The notes below the pieces were generated by a model. The model saw nothing but the letters and a program-made list of their open reading frames with translations. It searched no databases and was not told where the DNA came from. From an uncultured Eubacteriales bacterium (GTDB lineage: Bacteria > Bacillota > Clostridia > Oscillospirales > CAG-382): a stretch of DNA of 64,000 bases. The position numbers were made by a program, and so were the translations under genes. The DNA is taken from the NCBI GenBank assembly GCA_934502885.1, contig CAKSUT010000011.1, positions 1 through 64,000 of the forward strand, read 5' to 3'. Position 1 is the first letter of the stretch; each line of letters opens with the position of its first letter. Positions 17,560-25,627 of the stretch are shown here, piece by piece.

Positions 17560-18894
17560 ATGAAAAGAATGGAATCTGCGCTCAAGTACTTTAACGAAAA
17601 CAGAGAGTACACCGATTACAGAGTAAAGACCGGCATAGAGCTTTACCGCAAGGGCGACGAAATGCTCACAGTCGTTGACAAGGACGGCAATCCCGTAAAG
17701 GGCGCGAAAATAATCGCAAAGCAGAAGAACCACGAGTTCAAGTACGGTGCAAACATCTTCATGCTCGACGAATTCGAGACCGAGGAAAAGAACCGTGCGT
17801 ACCGTGAGGTATTCAAGGACACCTTCAATCTCGCAACCGTGCCGTTTTACTGGTCGGACCTCGAACCCGAGAGAGGAAAGCCCCGTTACACCGCCGACAG
17901 CCCGAAGATTTACCGCCGCCCGGCGACCGACCTCTGCGTCGATTACTGCCTTGAAAGCGGCGTTGAGCCGAAGTGCCACTGCTTGAACTACGACAACTTC
18001 ACCCCCGAATGGGCGATGAACGTATCCGTTCCCGAGCAGAAAGCAATGCTTGAGAAGCGCTTCCGTGAGCTTGCGGAAAGATACGCAAAGGTTATTCCCA
18101 TGTGGGAGGTAACGAACGAAACTCTCCAGGGCTACGACGCACCGAGAACGAAATTCTACTTTGAGGACGATTTTCTCTCGTGGAGCTACCGTCTCGCAGA
18201 GAAATACTTCCCCCTCAACCACCTCATCATAAACGACTACTTTGTTTGGGGCAGTGCGTTCTTGAACGACAGAAGTGCATACTACGCACAGATCGAGCGC
18301 CTTCTCGAAAAGGATAAGATTCCTCACCTCGACTCGATAGGTATGCAGTATCACAGCTTCTTCTCTCTCGAAAGTGAGGAAGGCGTTGCGAAGTCACGCT
18401 ACAACCCCGTTCACATCTTCAACGTTCTCGACCGCTACGCAATGCTCGGAAAGAAGATACAGATAACCGAAATGACTCTCCCGGCATACTCCGCTGAAAC
18501 TGCCGACGAGGACGTACAGGCAGAGCTTCTCAAGAACACCTACTCCGTATTTTTCAGCCACCCTGCTATGGAGGCTATAATCTACTGGAACGTTGTTGAC
18601 GGTTATGCGGCATTTGCACCTCAGGGCGACATGACAAGCGGCGAGAACAGGTACTTCGGCGGACTTCTCACCTTCGATTTCAAAAAGAAGAAGGCGCACG
18701 AGACGCTTGTAAACCTCTTCACCAAGGAGTGGCACACAGAAGTCGAGACTACAACCGACGACGGCGGCAAGGCTGCGTTCAGAGGCTTCTACGGCGACTA
18801 CGACATAAGCGTTATCGCCGACGGCAAGGAGACTAAGGTAACGGAAAAGCTCTCCTCGAAGGCGTACAACGACAAGAAGATAGTTATCGGCTGA
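17560..18894 (+). CDS. Endo-1,4-beta-xylanase, glycoside hydrolase family 10
   Basis: Cleaves beta-1,4-xylan or xylo-oligosaccharides. The catalytic acid/base Glu is in MWEVTNETL near residue 187 and the nucleophile Glu in IQITEMTLP near 305; YWSDLEPERG near 97 and IYWNVVDGY near 342 are conserved GH10 segments. An N-terminal region (residues 20-80) and a C-terminal tail from about 395 look like small beta domains. No signal peptide is present, so it is probably an intracellular enzyme acting on imported xylo-oligosaccharides. ATG follows GGAGG. The ribosome binding site lies just past the transposase remnant. Confidence 0.93.
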   Translation: MKRMESALKYFNENREYTDYRVKTGIELYRKGDEMLTVVDKDGNPVKGAKIIAKQKNHEFKYGANIFMLDEFETEEKNRAYREVFKDTFNLATVPFYWSDLEPERGKPRYTADSPKIYRRPATDLCVDYCLESGVEPKCHCLNYDNFTPEWAMNVSVPEQKAMLEKRFRELAERYAKVIPMWEVTNETLQGYDAPRTKFYFEDDFLSWSYRLAEKYFPLNHLIINDYFVWGSAFLNDRSAYYAQIERLLEKDKIPHLDSIGMQYHSFFSLESEEGVAKSRYNPVHIFNVLDRYAMLGKKIQITEMTLPAYSAETADEDVQAELLKNTYSVFFSHPAMEAIIYWNVVDGYAAFAPQGDMTSGENRYFGGLLTFDFKKKKAHETLVNLFTKEWHTEVETTTDDGGKAAFRGFYGDYDISVIADGKETKVTEKLSSKAYNDKKIVIG

Positions 18895-18919
18895 CAAAGC
18901 GGACGAAAGGACATACGTT

Positions 18920-19651
18920 ATGTTTGATCTTACAGGAAAGAAAGCTCTTGTGACGGGTTCGTCGCAGGGCATAGGAAAATCGCTTGCAAAGTGCCTTGCG
19001 GCACAGGGTGCGACGGTATATGTACACGCTTCGTCGAGTCTCGACAAGGCAAAAAAGGCGGCGTCCGAGATGACGGGCGACGTAAAGTGCGTTGTCGCAA
19101 ACCTTGCGAAGCCCGAGGAGGTCGAGTCTCTTTATGCTCAGACGGGAGACCTTGACATACTCGTTCTCAACGCGAGCGTGCAGTTCAGAAATCCTTGGGA
19201 CAAGGTAACTCCCGAGGAAATCGAGACACAGCTTCAGGTGAATTTCAAGGCGTCGTACAGACTCATACAGCTCTATGAACCTCACATGAAAGAGGCAGGT
19301 TTCGGAAGAATAGTGACGGTAGGCTCTGTGCAGCAGTACAGACCTCACAAGGACATGCCGATATATGCTGCGTCGAAGTGTGCGGTGATGAGTCTTGTGA
19401 CGAATCTTGCAAAGCAGCTTGCGCCTTTCGGAATAACGGTGAACAATATGTCGCCGGGCGTTATCGCAACTCCACGCAACGCCGACGCTCTCGCAGACCC
19501 CGAATACAGTGCAAAGGTAATGCAGGGCATACCGATGGGATTTGCAGGTTCCGACAGCGACTGCGACGGTGCGGTGCTTCTTCTCTGCTCGCCCGAGGGA
19601 CGTTACATCACGGGAATTGACCTTGTGGTGGACGGGGGAATGAAGCTTTAA
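18920..19651 (+). CDS. SDR-family NAD(P)-dependent oxidoreductase
   Basis: Short-chain dehydrogenase with the cofactor motif TGSSQGIG near residue 14, the NAS variant of the NAG motif (LVLNASVQF) near 80, and the catalytic Ser (VTVGSVQQY) and Tyr-x3-Lys (IYAASK) near 133-153. Length 243 is typical. It starts 25 bp after the xylanase and probably shares its transcript. It resembles sugar or sugar-acid dehydrogenases; the substrate is not determined. Confidence 0.9.
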   Translation: MFDLTGKKALVTGSSQGIGKSLAKCLAAQGATVYVHASSSLDKAKKAASEMTGDVKCVVANLAKPEEVESLYAQTGDLDILVLNASVQFRNPWDKVTPEEIETQLQVNFKASYRLIQLYEPHMKEAGFGRIVTVGSVQQYRPHKDMPIYAASKCAVMSLVTNLAKQLAPFGITVNNMSPGVIATPRNADALADPEYSAKVMQGIPMGFAGSDSDCDGAVLLLCSPEGRYITGIDLVVDGGMKL

Positions 19652-19669
19652 AGGCGTTGACAAGCAACG

Positions 19670-20149
19670 CCTCGCAAAAAAATACTTCGTAATTTCTTGC
19701 GGAAGCAAATTCGTGCGTTCGCACCTCGCTCGAGGCGTAAGTCCTAAAGGACTTACTTCTCTTCGCTCCCGAATTTACAGGAGAAAAATCCGCGGCGCAT
19801 GTCCGCGGATTCTTCGTATTTTTATTGTATTCCGCCTACGGCGGAAAAAGCGAGGGAAAATACGGAGCTGAAAGTGAAAATTTCGAGGAGATTTAATCTC
19901 CCCCTTACGTTATCCCCCGCAGATTCGTTCGCTCGCGCCAAGCTCGAGGCGCAAGCTTTGCTTGCTTCTCTGCGCTTGCGAATCTATAGGTGTTTTCATC
20001 GGCAAGTGAATTGCCGATGAAAACAGATTTGAATTATATTCCGCCTGCGGCGGAAGAACGGAAATTCAAGGCGAGCGACGTCCTCGCAAAAAAATACTTC
20101 GTAATTTCTTGCGGAAGCAAATTCGTGCGTTCGCACCTCGCTTGAGGCG
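19670..20149. repeat. Hairpin-rich gap with a 68-bp direct repeat
   Basis: Positions 19670-19737 and 20082-20149 are two nearly identical 68-bp copies beginning CCTCGCAAAAAAATACTTCG. Between them are strong hairpins: GTAAGTCC-TAAA-GGACTTAC at 19737-19756, a 14-bp perfect stem at 19992-20024 (GTTTTCATCGGCAA arm), and two TTCCGCC/GGCGGAA hairpins. No gene is visible. Confidence 0.75.
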
Positions 20150-20215
20150 TTTCGCTTCGCTGAGTGTTTCGCACTCACATTTTCCTCCGCTCTCAACATG
20201 GCTTTGTGCTTGATT

Positions 20216-20626
20216 GAGTAGTGCGAATTTTGAGGCTGTGCGATAAGGGGAGCGGATTTTTGCCGAGTGTGTTGGTGTTTGAGATTGTGCGGCTATTCTG
20301 AGGCTCACTGGTGTTTTGTAGGGGCGGTGGCTTGCTCCGCCCGTTGCCTCTGATAATTGCCGACCTCGGATAATACGCACTTGCAATAACCGTTTGCCGC
20401 TTTTCTACGGTGCGAAAACGATAACCTTGCGTGCGGTTCATGCGGAACGAGCAAGCCCGTTCCCTACAAAATGCCATGGAGAAAGTACTTGTCCGACAGT
20501 CCCTCAGGCGGCAAAGCCGCCAGCTCCCCTTACACAGGGGCGCCTCGGTAGCTTCGCTACCTCCATTACTACGCCCATAAAGAAAGTGCTAACCTCAAGC
20601 TATGCACCACCCCCAAAGCCCCATCT
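20216..20626. repeat. Composite repeat copy A, left module
   Basis: Matches copy D (43721-44030): shared strings TTTGAGGCTGTGCGA, AGCGGATTTTTGC and GGTGTTTGAG on the left and GAGAAAGTAC on the right. Within it, 20314-20471 is a segment in the opposite orientation to that in copy D. A further insert at about 20490-20570 (CGACAGTCCCTCAGGCGGC, then AGCTCCCCTTACACAGGGG) resembles a repeat common in gut Clostridia and is flanked by near-duplicate GAAAGTAC/GAAAGTGC strings. Confidence 0.75.
20314..20471. repeat. Invertible-looking 158-bp segment with TTTTGTAGGG inverted ends (orientation 1)
   Basis: Bounded by TTTTGTAGGG at 20314-20323 and CCCTACAAAA at 20462-20471. Each end carries its own hairpin (GGGCGG...CCGCCC and GGAACG...CGTTCC around GGCTTGCT-like loops), so it is built like a REP doublet. 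Its reverse complement aligns along its whole length with 43818-43997. Confidence 0.8.
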
Positions 20627-20907
20627 TTCCGTAATTTGTCGTCGAACGAAGTGAGGTACAAATTTCGGAAACGGTATAAGCTCCAAATTACAGCTCCCTA
20701 AAATTTATGCCTACATAAATCTAAGTCGGTCACTTGCGTATATGGTGACCGACTTTCGCACTTTATTCGATTAGATAAGTCTTCCTCATTTCACGACGGA
20801 GGCTTAGCCGATGTCGTGCGGTATCTCTCGGATTAAATATTATCCGCCCCTGCAAAGCGCCAGCTTTGCTCCTTAAAGTTCTTTGGTTCTTTCTTTCAAG
20901 AAAGAAC
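20627..20907. repeat. Composite repeat copy A, structured right module
   Basis: Holds the series of hairpins common to all four long copies: a long outer stem (TTCCGTAATTTGT with ACAAATTTCGGAA), an 11-bp stem with an 11-nt loop (20723-20755, AAGTCGGTCAC/GTGACCGACTT), GATTAGATAAGTCTT, a CACGAC/GTCGTG stem, GCAAAGC/GCTTTGC, and a final GTTCTTTCTT hairpin. Unlike the other copies, it does not abut a minus-strand stop codon. No gene is seen. Confidence 0.8.
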
Positions 20908-21052
20908 ACCATCGTCCCCCCTCGCTCTCCAATCGTGGTTCACTTTCTTAAGTAAATTTAAGAAAAAATCTACAATTCGGAACTTTTATTAAAACCGTTC
21001 GTCTAATATAATACAGGTAAGGAAAAACAAGGAGGAGATAACCACGAAAAAC

Positions 21053-21214
21053 ATGGAAAAAGTAACGGACATTCTTCTTGCGGTAGCGGCGGCCGCGCTT
21101 GCGGCGGCTCTTTGCATAGAGGTCGCGGAGAAAATGGGCTTCGGCAAAAAGGGAAAAGTAAAAAACATAAAAACACACGACGGACCGACGGCTTTGTACT
21201 TCCGCAAAAGGTAA
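21053..21214 (+). CDS. Small membrane-anchored peptide, first of three tandem GGADGPT-like genes
   Basis: 53 residues: a hydrophobic N-terminal helix (ILLAVAAAALAAALCI, residues 7-22), a basic linker, and THDGPTALYF near the C terminus, echoing the GADGPT motif of the next two genes. GGAGGAG lies 15-17 nt before the ATG, which is long; an ACG codon 9 nt upstream sits at ideal spacing, so the start may have been altered. A TATAAT at 21007-21012 may be its -10 box. Function unknown. Confidence 0.55.
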   Translation: MEKVTDILLAVAAAALAAALCIEVAEKMGFGKKGKVKNIKTHDGPTALYFRKR

Positions 21215-21256
21215 ACCGCAAAATAACTTACCTACAACATGAAAGGAACAGACAAC

Positions 21257-21421
21257 ATGAATACAAACATGCTGAAAGCAGGTCTTGCGGTACTCGCAGC
21301 GATTCTTTGTTTATCGCTTCTCGTTTCGTGCAAGGATAAGGACGAAGAAAACATCGGCGGTGCGGACGGCTCGACCGGAATTGTCATCACCGACAGCGGC
21401 AACGGCGGCGACGCTCCGTAA
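21257..21421 (+). CDS. Small lipoprotein with GGADGST motif
   Basis: 54 residues. The N terminus is a lipoprotein signal (LKAGLAVLAAILCLSLLVSC, lipobox LVSC near residue 25). The mature part is only about 29 residues and contains NIGGADGSTGIVITDSG. The ATG chosen follows AAAGGA at 9 nt. It is 42 bp after the first small gene and 37 bp before the third. This GIIGGADGPTxIxV-type motif is shared with sodium-pumping decarboxylase beta subunits, which often causes misannotation of such peptides; nothing here suggests a decarboxylase. Function unknown. Confidence 0.65.
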   Translation: MNTNMLKAGLAVLAAILCLSLLVSCKDKDEENIGGADGSTGIVITDSGNGGDAP

Positions 21422-21458
21422 AAATCTGCAGTCTTCATGGCGAAAGGAATGACTCACA

Positions 21459-22298
21459 TTGAAAAGAAACAACGATAAAATCATAACCGCAGGAGTTGCG
21501 GTACTCACGGCGGCACTCTGCCTTTCTCTTGCGGCAACATTCACCTCGTGCAACAAGAGCGTCGGCATAATAGGCGGTGCGGACGGTCCGACGCAGATTA
21601 TAGTCTCCGACGGTGAAAAGAATGACGGTGAAACCACTGTCGATACGGACGGCAGGGACAGCGCAAATGACGCAAGCGTCACATCGGCAGACGACGGTAA
21701 AAAGGATGCCGACACCGACGCAAAGACAGACAACACCTCCGGGAATACCGAAGCCGACAAAAGCGGTGCAAAGTTAAGCGATGACGGGATTTACACCTTT
21801 GCAAACGGCGAAACAGTCGAAGTTCCGAAGGACGTCAGTATGTACGTCGGCACTGTAACCGAAGGAACGACAAACACCGTGAGCGTGAAAGACCCGTCGG
21901 GCGAGGTTTACACCTACGCGAGAACCGACGATAATTACGCAAACGACGGAAGCGGACTTCTCATCGGAGACAAGGCGACGGTTTACTACGAAAAAGACAT
22001 CTCCGAAGCACTTTTCATCGTGACGGAGCACGATCCTCTTGCAAATATAGATCCGTCTTGGAACAGCATGAAGGGCAAAGTCAAAGATGCCGCTATGAAC
22101 ACCGTGACGGTCGAGCTTTCCGACGGTACGACGCTTGACGTTGAGCGCACACCCGAGCTTTGCGGCAGTGACGGCAAGGGAATGACGATAGGCGACGACG
22201 CCACCGTTTACTACACCGGCGATCCTGCCGGCAAAGAGAGCTTCACCGTGAAGTTCGTCTACACAGAAAAGGGTCCCGATTCACTCGGAAACGAGTAA
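21459..22298 (+). CDS. Lipoprotein with GGADGPT motif and repeated beta domain
   Basis: 279 residues. A lipoprotein signal (ITAGVAVLTAALCLSLAATF, then TSC at about residue 30) is followed directly by VGIIGGADGPTQIIVSDG, an Asp/Thr-rich low-complexity linker (residues 55-105), and two related modules (YVGTVTEGTTNTVSVKDPSG... TVYYEKD and MKGKVKDAAMNTVTVELSDG... TVYYTGDPAG) that look like OB- or SH3-type beta units. Translation probably starts at TTG after GAAAGG. It is likely anchored to the outer face of the membrane. Function unknown. Confidence 0.75.
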   Translation: MKRNNDKIITAGVAVLTAALCLSLAATFTSCNKSVGIIGGADGPTQIIVSDGEKNDGETTVDTDGRDSANDASVTSADDGKKDADTDAKTDNTSGNTEADKSGAKLSDDGIYTFANGETVEVPKDVSMYVGTVTEGTTNTVSVKDPSGEVYTYARTDDNYANDGSGLLIGDKATVYYEKDISEALFIVTEHDPLANIDPSWNSMKGKVKDAAMNTVTVELSDGTTLDVERTPELCGSDGKGMTIGDDATVYYTGDPAGKESFTVKFVYTEKGPDSLGNE

Positions 22299-22329
22299 GA
22301 CCACTGCATGATAATATGGTATAGTTGAG

Positions 22330-22368
22330 AATAACCGTGAGGCGAATACCGTCTCACGGTTATTTTTG
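22330..22368. terminator. Bidirectional terminator between lipoprotein and acetyltransferase genes
   Basis: AATAACCGTGAG pairs with CTCACGGTTATT; T-rich on the plus-strand 3' side (TTATTTTTG) and, less strongly, on the minus strand. It separates two convergent genes. Confidence 0.75.
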
Positions 22369-22371
22369 ATG

Positions 22372-23025
22372 TCAGAATTTTCTTCCCTTTGCGTCGTAGT
22401 TCTTGTAAAATGTCTCGATATATTCCTTTGGAAAGTCACGGCGATCCACACCGCAGGTGTAAACCGTTTTGTACTCGCCCTTAATGAACATTGCGTTTCT
22501 GTAGACTCCCTCGACAAGCATTCCGAGTCTTTTCATTACGCGAAGAGAGGCGTCGTTGCCCTCAAGCATTTTCGCAATGACTCTGTCTGCGCCGAGTATC
22601 TCAAACGAAAACGCCGTCACAAATAACGCCGCCTCCGCTGCGTAGCCGTTCCCCCATGTATCTCTTGCGAGAACGTAGCCTATCTCGACGGTATTGGTGT
22701 TGTCCTCAACCGAAGTAAAGCCGCACGTGCCTATCATTCTGCCGGTCGATTTCAGCACAAGTCCGAAGTCTCGGAACACGCCCGTGCCGTACTTTTTGCC
22801 GAGAAGCTTTATGTAATTCTCAGTCTCTCTTCTCGATAGGTGCGGCGACCACGTGAGATATCTCGACACATTCGGGTCGGAGGAATACATAAACATATCC
22901 TCCGTGTATTTTTCGGTGATCTTTGTGAGGATAAGACGCTCCGTCTCGAAAGTCGGCACGTCGCGGAACATTTCGGTGAGGCGTTCCTCAAGCTTTTTCG
23001 GCTTTTTCTTAAAAAGAAACTGCAT
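22372..23025 (-). CDS. GNAT-family N-acetyltransferase (RimJ/RimL-like)
   Basis: Predicted acetyl-CoA dependent N-acetyltransferase. ETERLILTKITEKYTEDMF near residue 25 is the typical RimJ/RimL opening, and ARDTWGNGYAAEAALFV near 120 with RVMKRLGMLVEGVYRNAMF near 165 are the acetyl-CoA and C-terminal segments. The start used (MQFLFKKKPKK) follows GAGAGGA. Target unknown. It lies downstream of khpA after about 115 bp and could be read through from the SRP operon. Confidence 0.88.
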   Translation of the reverse strand: MQFLFKKKPKKLEERLTEMFRDVPTFETERLILTKITEKYTEDMFMYSSDPNVSRYLTWSPHLSRRETENYIKLLGKKYGTGVFRDFGLVLKSTGRMIGTCGFTSVEDNTNTVEIGYVLARDTWGNGYAAEAALFVTAFSFEILGADRVIAKMLEGNDASLRVMKRLGMLVEGVYRNAMFIKGEYKTVYTCGVDRRDFPKEYIETFYKNYDAKGRKF

Positions 23026-23139
23026 AGTTATGTCCTCTCGTATGCTTTGGGAGGGGATTGAAAACACCTCGCCGCAAAGCAAGCTGTCTTTTTCCGGGGA
23101 GACTAAAGGCTCCGCCGTAAAGCGAAGCCTTTTAATATG

Positions 23140-23367
23140 TCAGATTATGTCAACGACAACACGCTTATCCTCACGCATGGCGGCAACCTTCATAACGGTG
23201 CGTATAGCCTTGGCAATACGTCCCTGCTTGCCGATTACTTTGCCCATATCGCTCTCGTTTACCGAAAGCTCGAGGTAAACAGTGCCGTTTTCTTCTCTTT
23301 CGCTGACTACAACGTCATCGGGATTTTCAACGATCGCTTTTGCGATGTTCGCAAGTATGTCCTTCAT
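23140..23367 (-). CDS. khpA: KH-domain RNA-binding protein KhpA
   Basis: 75-residue single KH domain protein with the GxxG loop in VIGKQGRIAKAIR. In Firmicutes KhpA pairs with KhpB/Jag and binds RNA to influence cell division and elongation. It follows rpsP by 47 bp, the usual gene order. The ATG giving MKDILANI is preferred because AAAGG lies 10 nt upstream; an ATG three codons earlier is too close to that site. Confidence 0.93.
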   Translation of the reverse strand: MKDILANIAKAIVENPDDVVVSEREENGTVYLELSVNESDMGKVIGKQGRIAKAIRTVMKVAAMREDKRVVVDII

Positions 23368-23414
23368 AATGACCATGCCTTTCTATGCCTTTGTGCGTCG
23401 AATCGGTACGGGAA

Positions 23415-23657
23415 TTAAAGAGCGCCGTTCTTCTTGAGAAGAGCCTTAACGGTTTCGGTGGGCTGTGCGCCGTTGGCGATCCACTGCTTTGCCTTTTCGT
23501 TGTCAATGTTGATTACGGCCGGCTCTGTGAGGGGGTTATAGTAACCGATTTCCTCGATGAAACGTCCGTCTCTGGGGTAACGGGAATCCGCTACAACCAC
23601 TCTGTAAAAAGGAGCCTTCTTTGCGCCTATTCTTCTGAGTCTGATCTTAACTGCCAT
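23415..23657 (-). CDS. rpsP: 30S ribosomal protein S16
   Basis: 80 residues matching S16 throughout: MAVKIRLRRIGAKKAPFYR, VADSRYPRDGRFIEEIGYYNP and NEKAKQWIANGAQPTETV. It starts at MAVKIRL with GGAGGAAAGAA-type sequence upstream. Part of the ylxM-ffh-rpsP-khpA operon. Confidence 0.98.
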   Translation of the reverse strand: MAVKIRLRRIGAKKAPFYRVVVADSRYPRDGRFIEEIGYYNPLTEPAVINIDNEKAKQWIANGAQPTETVKALLKKNGAL

Positions 23658-23758
23658 TGTTCTTTCCTCCAAAAAATGTTTTGATTTTGAATTTTATTAT
23701 AAATGCCGCGTTGTTTCGGCTTTTATACGTTTAATTAAAATGTACCGTCTGCTTCGGC

Positions 23759-25132
23759 TTACTTTTTCTTCTTTTTCTTCTTGCCGCTCTTGCCGCCTAT
23801 CTTTGGCAAAAGCTTCTTTCCGAACATTTTACCGCCGAGACCGCCGCCGGCAAGCTGCTTCATCATCTTGTTCGTCGTTTCGTACTGCTTTAAGAGCTTG
23901 TTTACGTCCTCGACGTTCATACCCGAACCCTGTGCGATACGCTTCTTTCTCAAGGCGTTTATGACCTCCGGGTGGTTTCTCTCCTCCTCGGTCATCGAGA
24001 GGATTATCGCCTCCATACGGTCAAGCTGTTTTTCGTCAACCTTGGCATCCTTCATCGCCGCCGCATTCACTCCCGGTATCATGCCCACAAGCTGGTCTAT
24101 CGAACCCATGTTGCGTATCTGAGAGAACTGCTCAAGATAATCCGTGAGTGTAAACGACTGCTCTCTGAACTTCTTTTCAAGCTCTGCGGCTTTCTTTTCG
24201 TCGAACGCTTTCTCTGCCTTTTCGATAAGCGAAAGCACGTCTCCCATGCCGAGTATTCGGGACGCCATTCTGTCGGGGTAAAACGGCTCTATCGCATCGA
24301 GCTTTTCGCCGACGCCTATAAACTTGATCGGTTTTCCCGTGACCTGACGGACGGAAAGCGCCGCACCGCCTCGGGTGTCGCCGTCGAGCTTCGTGAGGAT
24401 TACGCCCGTTATGTCAAGCTGTTCGTTGAAGCTTGCCGCCGCATTCACCGCGTCCTGACCGGTCATTGCGTCAACGACGAAGAGAACCTCTGTCGGGTGA
24501 ACCTCCGCCTCCATGCGCTTAAGCTCATCCATAAGCTTTTCATCGACGTGCAGACGACCTGCGGTATCGATAAAGAGCATATCGTTTCCGTGACGTACTG
24601 CGTGCGCAAGAGCTTCCTTTGCGATCTTTACGGCGTCGGTGCAGCCCTCAATGGTGAACACCGGAACGCCCGCCGCTTCGCCGACCACCTGCAGCTGCTT
24701 TATCGCCGCCGGTCTGTATACGTCGCACGCCGCAAGAAGAGGACGCTTGCCCTGTTTTTTGTACATGAGAGCGAGCTTGCCTGTGTGCGTGGTTTTACCT
24801 GCGCCCTGGAGACCCGTCATCATTACAACCGTCGGAGGCTTCGGAGAAATCGTGAGCTTTGAGTTTTCTCCGCCCATGACCGCCGTAAGCTCCTCGTTTA
24901 CAATCTTGACTATCATCTGCGCCGGCACAAGACTTTCGAGTACATCCGCACCCAACGCTCTTTCCGAGGTTTTCTTTATAAATTCCTTGACAACCTTGAA
25001 ATTGACGTCCGCTTCGAGAAGTGCGAGCTTAATTTCCCGCATTCCCTCTTTTATATCTTCCTCCGTGAGCTTTCCTTTGTTCTTGAAATGCTTGAAGGCG
25101 TTTGTAAGTCTGTCGCTCAGGCTTTGAAACAC
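23759..25132 (-). CDS. ffh: Signal recognition particle protein Ffh
   Basis: GTPase that binds SRP RNA and signal sequences for cotranslational targeting. N domain residues 1-85, G domain with G1 TGLQGAGKTT near 107, G3 DTAGRLHVD near 188 and G4 TKLDGDTRGG near 245, then a Met-rich M domain (MIPGVNAAAMK, RIAQGSG near 400). C terminus ends in GGKMFGKKLLPKIGGKSGKK plus a lysine run. Length 457 is normal. It starts 24 bp after ylxM. Confidence 0.98.
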   Translation of the reverse strand: MFQSLSDRLTNAFKHFKNKGKLTEEDIKEGMREIKLALLEADVNFKVVKEFIKKTSERALGADVLESLVPAQMIVKIVNEELTAVMGGENSKLTISPKPPTVVMMTGLQGAGKTTHTGKLALMYKKQGKRPLLAACDVYRPAAIKQLQVVGEAAGVPVFTIEGCTDAVKIAKEALAHAVRHGNDMLFIDTAGRLHVDEKLMDELKRMEAEVHPTEVLFVVDAMTGQDAVNAAASFNEQLDITGVILTKLDGDTRGGAALSVRQVTGKPIKFIGVGEKLDAIEPFYPDRMASRILGMGDVLSLIEKAEKAFDEKKAAELEKKFREQSFTLTDYLEQFSQIRNMGSIDQLVGMIPGVNAAAMKDAKVDEKQLDRMEAIILSMTEEERNHPEVINALRKKRIAQGSGMNVEDVNKLLKQYETTNKMMKQLAGGGLGGKMFGKKLLPKIGGKSGKKKKKKK

Positions 25133-25156
25133 GGAATTCTTCGCCCCCCTTTCGAT

Positions 25157-25495
25157 TTACCGCTGTATTTCACGCTGTATTTCCTTTATCGTTTCGGATA
25201 TCCCTGCGAAAGCACCGTTGTTCTCCGCACAAAGCGAGAGTGCCTTTTCGCACAGGCTGTCCGCATTTTTCGTTTTTTCCGCAAGATGAAGAGCGTCCTC
25301 AAATCCGAGAAGAGACTCCCGTCCGCTCTGTATGAGGCTTCTTGCTCCCTGACGGGTCATTCCCATAAGCTCGCCTATCTCGGCAAGGGAAAGATCGTCG
25401 TTGTAGTAATACTCGACCGCATTTCTGTGCTTTTCGTCGAGAAGTGCCGAATAATAGTCGAGAAGCTCCGAAACCCGCAGATCCTTTTGTGCCAT
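25157..25495 (-). CDS. ylxM: YlxM/p13-like DNA-binding protein (UPF0122)
   Basis: 112 residues with a sigma-70 region-4-like helix-turn-helix (NDDLSLAEIGELMGMTRQGARSLI, residues 32-55). YlxM stimulates SRP GTPase activity in streptococci and is nearly always encoded before ffh, as here. First gene of the operon. Confidence 0.92.
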   Translation of the reverse strand: MAQKDLRVSELLDYYSALLDEKHRNAVEYYYNDDLSLAEIGELMGMTRQGARSLIQSGRESLLGFEDALHLAEKTKNADSLCEKALSLCAENNGAFAGISETIKEIQREIQR

Positions 25496-25552
25496 ATGAT
25501 TCTCCGTTCACCGTTTCGGGTAGGTGTAAAGTATTTTTCATTACACCGTGTT

Positions 25553-25581
25553 ATTATAACTGAAAACGCACTTTCTTTCAA
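25553..25581 (-). promoter_or_regulatory. Promoter of the ylxM-ffh-rpsP-khpA operon
   Basis: On the minus strand TTGAAA (25576-25581), 17 bp, TATAAT (25553-25558), about 55 bp before the ylxM ATG. Confidence 0.75.
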
Positions 25582-25627
25582 GGACACAATGTAAGCTTTT
25601 CGTGAACTTGCTGTTAACTCAAGGACT

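Noticed and set aside
21257..22298. Annotation of the GGADGPT proteins as decarboxylase beta subunits
   Set aside because: Only the short motif is shared; the membrane domains of the pump are absent and the proteins are small lipoproteins.
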